In this document: positions 1 to 7,744 of the stretch, one piece after another
How positions within the stretch are numbered: the stretch's first letter is position 1
How the letters are laid out: each line of letters begins with the position of its first letter
Assembly: GCA_028565635.1 (NCBI GenBank)
Contig: JAOXYB010057989.1
Coordinates: forward strand, 1-10,949
DNA: 10,949 bases
Reading direction: 5' to 3'
From: Phoronis ovalis
Taxonomy: Eukaryota; Phoronida; Phoronidae
Translations under genes and position numbers: made by a program
The notes under the pieces: generated by a model
The model's input: only the letters and a program-made list of their open reading frames with translations
Databases searched by the model: none
What the model was told of the DNA's origin: nothing

Positions 1-496
1 GGCACACAGTATCATGAGTGTAATATTTGAACTCAGATGGTAACTATTAAATATTTTTGGACGGTGGGTCACTTTCAAAATGATAAGCCTCACCCGTCAG
101 AAGTTGCCTGAACAGTAGCAAACTTACGAAATCGGGATTAGCTGTTAAGTTGGTTTTATACAAGTAAGTTACTTACTATTGTTTGCAACGAAATGCGACC
201 CTGTGGTAAAGTGGTATTTCGTTTGTGATGTCGCATTTTGTAATGAGGGCATTAATTATGCAAAGTAATTACCGCATTAGAATTATGCGTAGCGGGAAAC
301 TTGGTAAAAATTTAATTTACATCATTATTGTATCATCACATAGCATTCTCAACGGTACTACCCCCATTTTATAGGACTCAGTACCAGATAGGTCATCAAC
401 TGACACATGGTAGAGATTGATCTAACAAGTTTACATGCTTACTAATCTTGTAAAATACAAATAAACTCCTTTTCAAATGGCTGCTCTTGTCCTTAC
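1..496. other. Non-coding; intron of the peptide transporter continuing out of the window
   Basis: No further transporter exon is recognisable: no SINAGS-type block is seen on the minus strand. The first 300 bases are visibly less A+T-rich than most introns here and contain a 9-base inverted repeat (191-199 with 230-238). This may be an old interspersed repeat or a structured element, but I cannot name it. Donor-like gtaagt strings occur on the minus strand near 122-127 and 170 without a supporting reading frame. Confidence 0.6.
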
Positions 497-596
497 CTGG
501 TCCTTGGAGAATTGATCTCCACCAAATGCAGATACACAAGGCTTAATGCCACCAGTTCCTATACCAATTAACAGCAGGCCGATTAGTGGTCCAACT
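497..596 (-). CDS. SLC15A: Peptide transporter exon with TM4 and the GTGGIKPCVSAFGGDQF block
   Basis: This is the last transporter exon inside the window. It supplies the third base of the codon split with exon 963-1040, then 33 codons beginning VGPLIGLLLIGIG. That is a hydrophobic fourth membrane segment running into GTGGIKPCVSAFGGDQF, one of the best-conserved blocks of animal POT transporters. The acceptor follows a pyrimidine tract (ttgctttttcag) and the donor is gtaagg. It ends in phase 0 after FSKDQ. The next exon of the family would carry the FYxSINAGS signature, and it is not found in the remaining 496 bases. Confidence 0.95.
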
Positions 597-3500
597 CTGA
601 AAAAGCAAGTAAATAACAGCAAAATGCTTCCATTATGTCGACTCATGTATTTCTCAAAACTTACTAAAACACAGACAATAAATATTGTTTCAAAAGCTCA
701 TTTTTCAGATTTGAAACTGTTAAGACTGCTCTATTTGTTAAGGTGTGAGGAACTGAAAATAATTATGATTATGGAGGTAGGGTTTATATTTTAAAGTTTC
801 AATTTAATATTGGCATGCTATATGAGTGAAAATAGTTCAATTACTAGAATGGAGAGTAGGTAAAAAAAATCCCCCACGTGAGAGTTTTCAATGGAGCAGC
901 CCTCACTTGAAAAGATCCTTTACGCTACTTATGGCTGTATTACAGAACAGATGTGCACTTACGCTTCAGGCGGTGGAAGAGCAGTCAATGCCATGACTAA
1001 GTTTCCTATACAGTAGATGATGGATATGTACAATATAGTCCTATAAAATGTACAAACTATATAATATAAATAATTAATTAACAAATCCAGATTTGAGTAT
1101 CAACCTTCTGGCAGTCAACACATACAAAATATTTGTTTGTCTCAGAGAAAAAAGTATAATTTATTTAAGGAGAAACATCATGCAATTAACCTGTTCCAAG
1201 ATTTAGATGAAATTATAATAACTTCATTTAATTATAGTAAAAAGATGATGTTTTTCAATGTGATTCAAGAGACAAATATAACTATTGACTATTGTGTTTT
1301 GTAGAAACAATGACACATCTTTCTAAACTTACTTGTATTTTCCAAGAAAGCCATCAGCCAACATAGCACCAAAGATCGGTGTAAAATAACAAAGCATATT
1401 AAATCCATGATATGTAGCAGTAGCTCGGTTGTCAGAAAAAAGGAGGTACTTTGTCAAGTATATCACCAGAATGGCTGTGAGAAAAGAAAGTACTATTATA
1501 TGTAAGCAGCAGCTGATAAAGCACATGACTTTTCACATTAATAAGACCCTTTTAATTTGAACTTTCCAAAGTTCAATACAAGGAGGATTTGTGGAATAAA
1601 CCAGCATTCATAAACCAAATATTTAGTGAATAGACTGGTATTTACTCAGCAGCGAAATAAATGACATGACATTTAATTTTTTTTAATCCTGCAAACATTT
1701 GGAAAACTGTAAATATAATTCTATCAGAAAATATTAACGAAATTACTTTTTGTGGAAAAACTAGGCTACAAATTACAATCTTTCTCAATCTCCACCTGGT
1801 GGATGAGATTGCAAACAGTAACTAGAAAGGATGCAATTGTTACAATATTGATATGTTTTATTGTTTATATGTTTTATTATATATATTTATTTGTGACTTG
1901 CAAAAATTATTGACTAATACTCTGCAATTAGAAATAATTGAAATAGTATGAAATAATTCAAAAACTTAATTTTATTCAGAATTTCAAGCAATTTTGTGAG
2001 AATAAATTTGCCTACTATCTAATCTAATTATAGTTACAAACCTATATAATACAACCTAATATAAATGTTAGCATTATAATTATTTAACACCTACAGCTTT
2101 ACAGAAAATTAATTTCTGGTAGCAGCACGCACTAATAACTACAGTAAATTTTACAGAATATTATTAATTCATTATGGTTTTAACTGAATTATTTGTAAAT
2201 GCATTTTCTTACTATTAAGGTGCTCTAGATACTTACCCTTCATGCCATAGAATGAAAACCTTTCACAAAATTCATTTCCCACAATGAAGAACACGCTCTT
2301 TGGATAGTCGGAATTACATGAGCAGAAATTCTGAAACAAGAAGAAAATATAAACTTTAACAAAATATTTTTTGTATCAAAACAGAACTTTATAGAAGGTA
2401 TTCAAATACAGGTGATGACTCACATATTGTCTCAGATATTCCACATCTAGTTCCTATACTGAGAAATTCAAAGCATTTAATTTTGCTAATTATGCAAAAA
2501 TCAAATTCAAATATTTACGAAATACACAGGAAGCTCATAAAGTGTGCTAAGAAATTATTTTTACAAATAATTGCGTGAACTGAAATCTTAAATATAAATA
2601 TGTGGGCTACATTCAATTGATTACTGTCCTCATCAATCTCCACATTTATACATTGAGACAATGAAAAGGTGCATAATTATTTTTACATTTGTATGTGGAC
2701 TATAGTTATACATATTAGGTACAAGAAACAAATTACAGCTGCTCATTATTGTCCTTAAATTACCTTTACTCTCCCCCAAGCTTTGCCGCTAAGTTTTTCT
2801 TCAGACTTCATTTTACTTTTTGCATCTAGCAATTGTGTTGCTAAAAATTAAAAAAAAAATTGTTTTAATTATTAAACAAATTTAATATTATTTTGATGCA
2901 GAAAGATTTATTTAATCATTTAAACATTTTTGAGAAAACATCAACTTGACACATTTGTTGATATAATATGTAAATTAGGGAATGATCTGAAAGCGCTTTC
3001 TCCTGTGCCACACAGTTATTAGACTTGCACAAGTCTAAAATGAAATTTTTTTTTGATAATGTTATTAATATTATGTTTTATAATCATTAAAACATGAATT
3101 TTATTTATTACTTTACATTTTGAAGTTTTGAATTTTTTTCATCAAATCAGGCCATATATAAAACAAGGGTAGATATAAACACTGAAATTATCATATTTTA
3201 TGTTGTATAAACATTTTCTGACAACTGAAAATATGATATTTTGCATTGTGAAAATAAAATATTTGGCCAGGCAGACTTGAGCCAGTCTACACAGTTGTCT
3301 ACATTTGCAGCAGAAATATTTTATTTATACACAAAAACTTTACATTGAAAAGTGTGATGAGCATGCATTATAAAACCCAATAATTCTTTCCATTGCCAGA
3401 TAACAGCTAAAAAATAAATGTATACACGCTCTTCACCATGACATACCTCAATAACTGAAAATTTGATTTGTGCTAAAACAACTGGAGCATTACATTTTTT

Positions 3501-5602
3501 TTTTCAAAATCGTAGTGGCATGTTACAAGTTATAATAGATACAATAGATGCAAACAGCTACTAGTGATGTATCTAATGGGTTATAAGTTGAATTACATAC
3601 CAAGCTTGAGTAACAGATAGTAACAGACAAAATGTAAAAAACTGCATTAAAAGAATTGAGATAACAGAAGAAAAACAATGACAAGATCAATAACTGTCAC
3701 CAAACTCAAAACACATACATAAATAAACTAAACCCACTGGCAAATCAGAACTAAAGCAGAAGTTATGTGCACTGTTAACTGAGCTAAACACAACCCATTA
3801 GCCATGTTTAAATTATATATTAAAATAACTAAAATACTGCAATAATTAGTAACATGCTCAACATCTCAGTTTTGATAATGCAGGGAAATTTGTATAATGA
3901 CATTAATAGTTAATTTTGTATTTATTAATAAATACATATCTATAGTTGTTAAGTGATATAAAATCTAAATGGAGCAGACTAACACGACTTCATTGTTACA
4001 TGATGAATAGGGAGAAAGTGGTTGTAAGGATATCAATCACATTGTTAGGAAGCACAGTAACGATTGTAGAAAAAAGACATTTATTGAAAACAGATAATTT
4101 CTATACTAATCCATGCTATGCCTCCCAGAACCAAATTTCTACTAAATTGCTGTAAGTTAGTGGCATACTGCAAATTTGATTTCTAGCACCACCAAGCCAT
4201 CCACACTACCTTCTTTGGCACCGTTCATTCTACTCTTAAATATTGTATCGTCATCTGAATCAGTGTCGGTTTCTGACGATGCCACAGCCTTCATGTCAAT
4301 AACCTGTCATGTTATGAAAACACAAAGTTACAATAATACAGATACCATTAACTCGTGAATATGAAACCGGGAAATAACTAAACAATAATATTACAATATT
4401 TACAATGTAATTTACAACATAATAATTTATTTTAGTTATGAATGGTACATTTATGATGACAACAAGGACCATACATATTTTTCATTTCAGTATTTAATGT
4501 ATATGTCAATGTTTAATTTTTATCTTTACCCAATAGTACAGCAACAGAATGGCAAAATCAATGGTAGTGCAGCATCTTTCAAAGTTCTGGTATCTAAAGC
4601 TCATGAAAATACACAGAATATCTACTTGACAATCCGTTATCCTTACCTTGAAGCATGTGCACAGATTTTTTGAAAGTTTCAAATAGAATGCCATGCCGCA
4701 TGATTCATTATGCCCCTATATCAGAATTAAAACTAAACATTCTGGATTAATTACAGCCCATACAGAAAGATGGTTAAACAATAAATCTGAACTTTTTCAA
4801 AATCAAAGTACTGAACAGGAGTTTCTGTGAATCCACAAATAAAATTCTTTTTATTTAATATCCTTTTCTGAGCTTTGTGTTTATGCAACATATCTGTGTG
4901 CATAAATAATTGAATGCCTGGACCCGGTCCTGGACATATTAAAGATCTATTTGCAAACATAAAAATACATCAAGTGCATTCTTCCAAACCTTACTGGGAA
5001 CGGAATCAGAATGCCAGGAATTCTTACCGTCAGAAAATTGATTAGCAGCTAACTAGATTACATAGCAGCCAGTTAGATCAGATACCATCTAAACAAAAAG
5101 TGGTCCACATTTCATGTAAATGTATTTTTGTCAGGCTGGGTCTTTGTTTAGTCACAGGACCAGCTCCTATTTTTTTTTATTCGACTACTTGGGTAAGAGT
5201 ACAGACCATCACTTTGAGTTTCTTTTTACAGAATATTGTCATTATTGATATACAATACTGAGGAATAGAAATCCAATTGAATAACTATCAAAATGCAACA
5301 GGTAAGTCTTGCTTTCAAAGACTCATGAAGACTGCATGAGGCATAGTTACAGTAACCGTATATACATGCCGTTAGGCGTTTTTTACGCACAATTACGACT
5401 TCTGTTATTAATGATCATTATTGAAATAATTTTGTTTAGAGTTGAATGAACGTTGTCCGACGCTCTGACACAGGTGTTCCGTTAATCTGCTTTGATTTTA
5501 CCACTAAGTAGAACAGTAGCTTTCCTGCATGTTTCCTATATATTTATACTTACGATCCTTTATGTATGTTAAATCCGGGAAAGCCGTTCCACTAGTGTCC
5601 AT
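497..5602 (-). CDS. SLC15A: SLC15/POT-family proton-coupled oligopeptide transporter gene, 5' part (PepT1/PepT2-like), spliced
   Basis: Members of this family carry di- and tripeptides, and peptide-like molecules, across a membrane together with protons. PepT1/PepT2-type members sit in the plasma membrane of absorptive cells. The window holds the start codon region and the exons for TM1 to TM4, about 180 codons with the upstream first exon, against roughly 700 residues in animal PepT1/PepT2. Seen directly: ExxER (EFCER) in TM1, YHGF in TM2 with the histidine that is essential for proton coupling in mammalian PepT1/PepT2, a full match to the PTR2 family signature beginning GAMLADGFLG, and GTGGIKPCVSAFGGDQF in TM4. 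Splice phases run 1-0-1-2-2-0 from the first coding exon and all junctions stay open. The second PTR2 signature (SINAGS region) and the C-terminal half lie beyond base 1. Family assignment is certain. SLC15A1/A2-like rather than A3/A4-like is an inference from similarity to invertebrate PepT1-like proteins. Confidence 0.93.
597..962 (-). other. Transporter intron between the TM3 and TM4 exons
   Basis: A 366-base GT-AG intron, phase 2. It contains one perfect CACGTG E-box at 875-880 next to a run of C. The plus-strand open frame that covers part of it has no family features. Nothing else is recognised. Confidence 0.85.
963..1040 (-). CDS. SLC15A: Peptide transporter exon with TM3 and the second half of the PTR2 signature
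   Basis: The exon is 78 bases and enters in phase 2, completing a lysine codon. It reads KTILYISIIYCIGNLVMA followed by LTALPPPEA, and leaves in phase 2 at a consensus gtaagt donor. The acceptor is tacattttatag. TILYISIIYCIG is the second half of the PTR2 family signature begun in exon 1333-1474. The remainder forms TM3 and the short proline-rich loop before TM4. The frame is too short and too interrupted in genomic DNA to stand out as an open reading frame. It is recognised by family motif and by exact phase agreement with both neighbouring exons. Confidence 0.93.
1333..1474 (-). CDS. SLC15A: Peptide transporter exon with the end of TM1, TM2 and the first half of the PTR2 signature
   Basis: The exon has 46 whole codons plus split codons at both ends. 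It begins AILVIYLTKYLLFSDN (the end of TM1 and the loop) and continues ATATYHGFNMLCYFTPIFG (TM2). It ends ADGFLGKYK, where the lysine codon is split by a gtaagt donor. The histidine in YHGF aligns with the histidine that is essential for proton coupling in mammalian PepT1 and PepT2. GAMLADGFLGKYK is the first half of the PTR2 signature. The acceptor ctttcttttctcacag is strong. The open frame continues upstream of the acceptor to a chance methionine, but that part is intron. Confidence 0.96.
1475..2236 (-). other. Transporter intron between the TM1 and TM2 exons
   Basis: A 762-base phase-1 intron, very A+T-rich from about 1830 onward. The one ordered element is the inverted repeat at 1786-1811 centred on CCACCTGGTGG. 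No exon-like segment with usable splice sites was found. Confidence 0.85.
1786..1811. repeat. Inverted repeat with a CACCTG E-box at its centre
   Basis: CAATCT and CCACC are followed by a single T, then GGTGG, ATG and AGATTG. An 11-base stem would be interrupted only by a 3-base bulge. The centre contains CACCTG. A partial echo (tcaatctccac) appears at 2634-2644. It may be a binding site or chance; no transcript evidence is visible. Confidence 0.5.
2237..2330 (-). CDS. SLC15A: Peptide transporter exon with TM1 and the ExxER proton-coupling motif
   Basis: The exon has 31 codons and one extra base. It starts NFCSCNSDYPKSVFFIVGN and ends EFCERFSFYGMK. Glu-Phe-Cys-Glu-Arg is the ExxER motif of TM1, which POT transporters use for proton coupling and transport. 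The acceptor cttcttgtttcag and the donor gtaagt are both strong. It enters in phase 0 and leaves in phase 1; the leftover G plus CC from exon 1333-1474 makes the alanine of GMKAILV. The YPKSVFFIV start of TM1 is the usual place where the conserved transporter core begins, so exons upstream encode a variable cytosolic N-terminus. Confidence 0.95.
2331..2763 (-). other. Transporter intron between the N-terminal-tail exon and the TM1 exon
   Basis: A 433-base phase-0 intron with no recognised content beyond A+T-rich sequence and the short tcaatctccac string near 2634. Confidence 0.75.
2764..2840 (-). CDS. SLC15A: Peptide transporter exon for the hydrophilic N-terminal tail before TM1
   Basis: The exon is 77 bases: two bases completing a split codon, then 25 codons reading TQLLDAKSKMKSEEKLSG and KAWGRVK. 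It is open throughout, charged and lysine-rich, as expected for the cytosolic tail. It leaves in phase 0, matching the phase-0 entry of the TM1 exon. The acceptor follows a long T tract (taatttttag) and the donor is gtaatt, which is weaker than its neighbours. N-terminal tails of this family are not conserved, so the call rests on position, phase and splice sites. An internal methionine (MKSEE) could also serve as a start. Confidence 0.75.
2989..3000. repeat. Perfect 12-base palindrome GAAAGCGCTTTC
   Basis: The sequence equals its own reverse complement over all 12 bases. It contains GCGC, rare in this A+T-rich intron, and lies 19 bases from the next hairpin. Confidence 0.7.
3019..3038. repeat. 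Perfect 9-base inverted repeat with a 2-base spacer
   Basis: TTAGACTTG, spacer CA, then CAAGTCTAA. The arms match at every base. As a hairpin the 2-base loop is too tight, so a dyad binding site or cruciform is more plausible than an RNA loop. A related 20-base dyad occurs at 3271-3290. Confidence 0.75.
3189..3238. repeat. Inverted repeat with 11-base arms and a 28-base loop
   Basis: TATCATATTTT (3189-3199) pairs exactly with AAAATATGATA (3228-3238). The arms are A+T-rich. Confidence 0.65.
3252..3326. repeat. Inverted repeat with 13-base arms enclosing a C+G-richer 49-base centre
   Basis: AAATAAAATATTT (3252-3264) pairs exactly with AAATATTTTATTT (3314-3326). The enclosed segment is clearly richer in C+G than the arms and carries the dyad AGACT-TGAGCC-AGTCT at 3273-3288. 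This layout resembles a small fold-back or MITE-like insertion, but no target-site duplication is evident. Confidence 0.6.
4210..4303 (-). CDS. SLC15A: Candidate alternative first coding exon of the peptide transporter (acidic N-terminus)
   Basis: From the ATG at 4294 this gives 28 codons, beginning MKAVASSETDTDSDDD and then TIFKSRMNGAKE, plus one base before a gtagtg donor. Joined to exon 2764-2840 the split codon becomes alanine and the frame stays open into TM1. The serine and aspartate run is acidic and looks like a casein-kinase-2 type site. The exon probably starts at an acceptor (ttcataacatgacag) at 4303, so the nine bases before the ATG would be 5' UTR or the end of an upstream exon. 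In the unspliced DNA an in-frame TGA lies 12 bases before the ATG. The base at -3 is G, a fair start context. The donor is only moderate. Joining it to exon 5554-5602 creates a stop, so the two look like alternatives. Confidence 0.55.
4647..4715 (-). other. Possible upstream exon (5' UTR or extra N-terminal) of the peptide transporter
   Basis: On the minus strand a 69-base segment is bounded by an acceptor-like ttctgatatag and a good gtaagg donor after TGCTTCAAG. It is open for 23 codons in the frame that would enter exon 4210-4303 in phase 0, and it contains an internal ATG (MAFYLKLSKNLCTCFK). It could be an untranslated leader exon for the 4294 start, or code for a longer N-terminus. Nothing about its protein is recognisable, and a splice-site pair of this quality can occur by chance in a 1.2 kb intron. 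Confidence 0.22.
5044..5083. repeat. Two-copy tandem repeat, 20-base unit, diverged
   Basis: Two adjacent 20-base units both begin AGCAGC and share TAGAT in the same place, with 15 of 20 bases identical. No third unit follows. Confidence 0.5.
5554..5602 (-). CDS. SLC15A: Candidate first coding exon of the peptide transporter
   Basis: Sixteen codons reading MDTSGTAFPDLTYIKD begin at an ATG in a near-ideal animal start context (taaccATGG). They end with one extra base at a strong gtaagt donor. Phase 1 is exactly what exon 2764-2840 needs; the split codon becomes proline and the frame runs on into TM1. An in-frame TGA 27 bases upstream of the ATG supports this methionine as the start. The peptide is too short for family recognition. 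The call therefore rests on Kozak context, donor and phase together. It is the most upstream coding exon I can propose and sets the 5' end of the gene for the head-to-head arrangement. Confidence 0.62.
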
Positions 5603-6582
5603 GGTTACACTGCTTGTGGCCTTTCCATATCAATATTTTAAAAAATGTCCAACAATATGTTTTCACTGCTGCATCTGCCATACAACAAATTTCTTAAACT
5701 TGTGGTAGGCGTACTTCCTGTTCCTTCGAAATACTTATTTCGATCGATAAAACCAGTAATTGGTCGTCAAATCAAATCTCGAGAACGATATTCAATTCCT
5801 AATATTTTAATTTATTTTTCCGTGTGAATAGCAGAATATTCATCCAGATTCATTAAAAAATACAATCATATCTTTATGAATTGTCAGTTGTTCGCTTGTA
5901 TCGTGCACGTACATGTAATACCCAGGTGTAATACGCACAACAATCCAACCTACCCAATAAAATACAATTAAACATAAAATATTATTTAAAAATGTTTTTG
6001 ATATATTTAATATATATTTTTGAAAGTATGTTTTTAATATAGATCAAACAAAAACTTTGTTATAATTATATCTTTATCGAGTTATGTGGAAAGTAATCAG
6101 CTGTAGTCTTTATAAATGGTCAACAAATTAAAACAATTTATAACACTATGTAATAAATGGTCTCACTGTGTGCTTGAGTAGATAAACAACTTCTTTCTTT
6201 CTTGAAGTCCTGCACAATTATATAATGAAGACATTTTATGGTTGTTTTAACTACGACATCCGTATCTCAGTTTTAACTTCAATTTATAACATTAATGTGA
6301 GACTTGGAACAAATATATAACACTTGTACACAGCTTTAAAATGTTAGGCGGTGTACTCATTAACTGAAATCTGTAAACCTATGACAATATTAAAGCTAAA
6401 GTTATTACTTAAGTAAATTTACGTAGAAAATAATAAGTTTAGTGAATATATGAGTTGCCATGTAAATTCGGTGCATTTACTTGACAAAATTTATGAATTT
6501 GCAAATTTACAATAAATCTTAAAAATTCACGTTTTATTTAATCATTTTAAAGATTATTTTTTTAATATTTGAATAGTACGTA

Positions 6583-6651
6583 GCCCACACCTAAAGCCTC
6601 CTGTTCAGAGAAGCAAACAGTATCTTCAATATCCCACACATAGCCACACCC
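6583..6651. promoter_or_regulatory. Three CACCC-type boxes (KLF/Sp-like) about 1 kb upstream of the transporter
   Basis: GCCCACACC, TCCCACACA and GCCACACCC occur within 69 bases, in a patch of higher C content inside A+T-rich flanks. The third is a canonical CACCC box. All lie in the same orientation on the plus strand. KLF/Sp binding is an inference from the motif only. Confidence 0.35.
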
Positions 6652-6841
6652 AAGACATGCAGCGTGACTAAAATAATATTATTAAATTAATTAAATACTA
6701 GTTAAAGCGAAAAAACCTTATACAACCCATAATATCATATTTTCAGTGTGTTCCATACGCTTTCATGTGCAATCATAATTACAGATTTCTAAACATTTCA
6801 CTCCTGTCGCCTTTATAGCCAGATTAAAATGATTTAATAAG

Positions 6842-6870
6842 AAAATTTAATTAATCATAAATTAAATTTT
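6842..6870. repeat. Inverted repeat with 11-base A+T arms
   Basis: AAAATTTAATT (6842-6852), a 7-base spacer and AATTAAATTTT (6860-6870) match exactly. Variants of the same words (TTTAATTAAT, AATCATAAATT) recur up to about 6920, so the patch is a local A+T repeat rather than a distinct gene-like element. Confidence 0.55.
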
Positions 6871-7300
6871 TTTATTAATCCAGGAATTTAATTAATACAT
6901 GTATTTTAATCATAAATTGGTAAATGTTATAATATATGTAAGCCTAGCCCTCCACACATCATTATCATGCAGATTAGTAAGATCCTTTTAAAGTTTGGAG
7001 ATTACGCATTATAGATATATATTGTAAATAAAAGCTCCATTTGAAGAAAATGCTCTTTAAAACCAAGGCATTTAAAGACAATGGTTTACATTAAGAAAAT
7101 ATGACATTCACTGTAACTAAGCTCTGATCTTGGTACACTCTTAAACAAAATCAAAAGTTAGTGTCATTTCCGATCCGTCACTCTCATGTCAGTAGATGGG
7201 AATTAAAGAAGCGGAAAAGCAACGGATTTTAAAATAATTAAGAATTGTCTTGGTAGTAACACAATTACACTGTAGCTTATTGCTTGAAACAGAAATTAAA

Positions 7301-7320
7301 CGACCGCCCCGGCGCCCGCC
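7301..7320. promoter_or_regulatory. C+G-rich patch with a GC box
   Basis: Almost unbroken C+G over 20 bases, containing ACCGCCCC and GGCGCCC with several CpG. It is the strongest base-composition break in the window and an Sp1/KLF-type GC box. It lies upstream of the ShKT gene and could serve either gene. Confidence 0.4.
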
Positions 7321-7521
7321 TCAAATTTGTAAACGGAGCAGTCTCTCTCGATATCTTAATCTCAATACAGATAAGAAACGATAACATTTACTTTACCAAC
7401 AAAAAGAATTCGATAACTCCTATTCACAAAATGAAATAGCATGTCGAATAAAATAATCAAAAATTATGCAGTCTTAATGATATCTTAAAACAACTTAGAA
7501 ATTAAGAAGTGTTTTAGGACT

Positions 7522-7577
7522 GTTTAAAACACCGCACGGTGTATGTTGTTACGTCATTCTGAAAGGGTTTAAAACCC
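7522..7577. promoter_or_regulatory. Cluster of dyads around a TTACGTCA site
   Basis: GTTTAAAAC (7522-7530) and GGGTTT-A-AAACCC (7565-7577) share the GTTTAAAAC core. Between them lie ACACCG-CA-CGGTGT (7529-7542), a perfect 6-2-6 dyad, and TTACGTCA (7549-7556), a CRE/ATF-like octamer. The cluster is about 400 bases upstream of the ShKT start codon. Confidence 0.4.
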
Positions 7578-7736
7578 CAGAATTTGTAGGCCGGGCTGCG
7601 CATGGCCCCAGGGTATATTGTCCTGTGGTGCGTTCATATTGGACACGCAGCAGTCCTTAAACAAATATAGATTTGATAATTTCAGATAATTTCAACAACT
7701 TGTAAATATCAAAACTGTGTTTTATCATTAAAGATG

Positions 7737-7744
7737 TGACGTCT
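7737..7744 (+). promoter_or_regulatory. CRE-like site TGACGTCT
   Basis: Seven of eight bases match the cAMP-response element TGACGTCA. It lies about 206 bases upstream of the ShKT ATG and about 190 bases from the TTACGTCA octamer. bZIP (CREB/ATF) binding is an inference. Confidence 0.35.

Larger units (their letters stand above)
2841..4209 (-). other. Long transporter intron carrying a cluster of inverted repeats
   Basis: A phase-1 intron of 1369 bases if the 4210 exon is used, and about 2.7 kb if transcription starts at the 5554 exon. Bases 2989-3326 hold four or more inverted repeats, listed separately. The rest is simple A+T-rich sequence. The plus-strand open frame near 3946-4155 shows no family feature and is taken as chance. 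Confidence 0.7.
4304..5553 (-). other. Interval between the two candidate first exons of the transporter
   Basis: Non-coding apart from the possible exon at 4647-4715. It contains a short direct repeat at 4917-4935 (CCTGGAC twice, around a GGACCCGGTCC dyad) and a 20-base tandem pair at 5044-5083. If the 4294 start has its own promoter, it should lie here. Confidence 0.6.

Noticed and set aside
546-794. Plus-strand open frame of 82 codons
   Set aside because: It overlaps the opposite strand of the certain TM4 exon and its intron, has no family feature, and reads as a shadow.
3153-3165. TATATAAAA, a textbook TATA box on the plus strand
   Set aside because: It lies inside a minus-strand intron with no plus-strand gene following. 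Such strings are expected in A+T-rich DNA.
3946-4358. Two plus-strand open frames opposite the acidic first exon
   Set aside because: Low-complexity content with no motif. The minus strand offers a phase-consistent exon here, so these are taken as shadows.
5645-5827. Plus-strand open frame just beyond the transporter first exon
   Set aside because: Sixty codons without a recognisable domain, signal peptide or clean splice partners.
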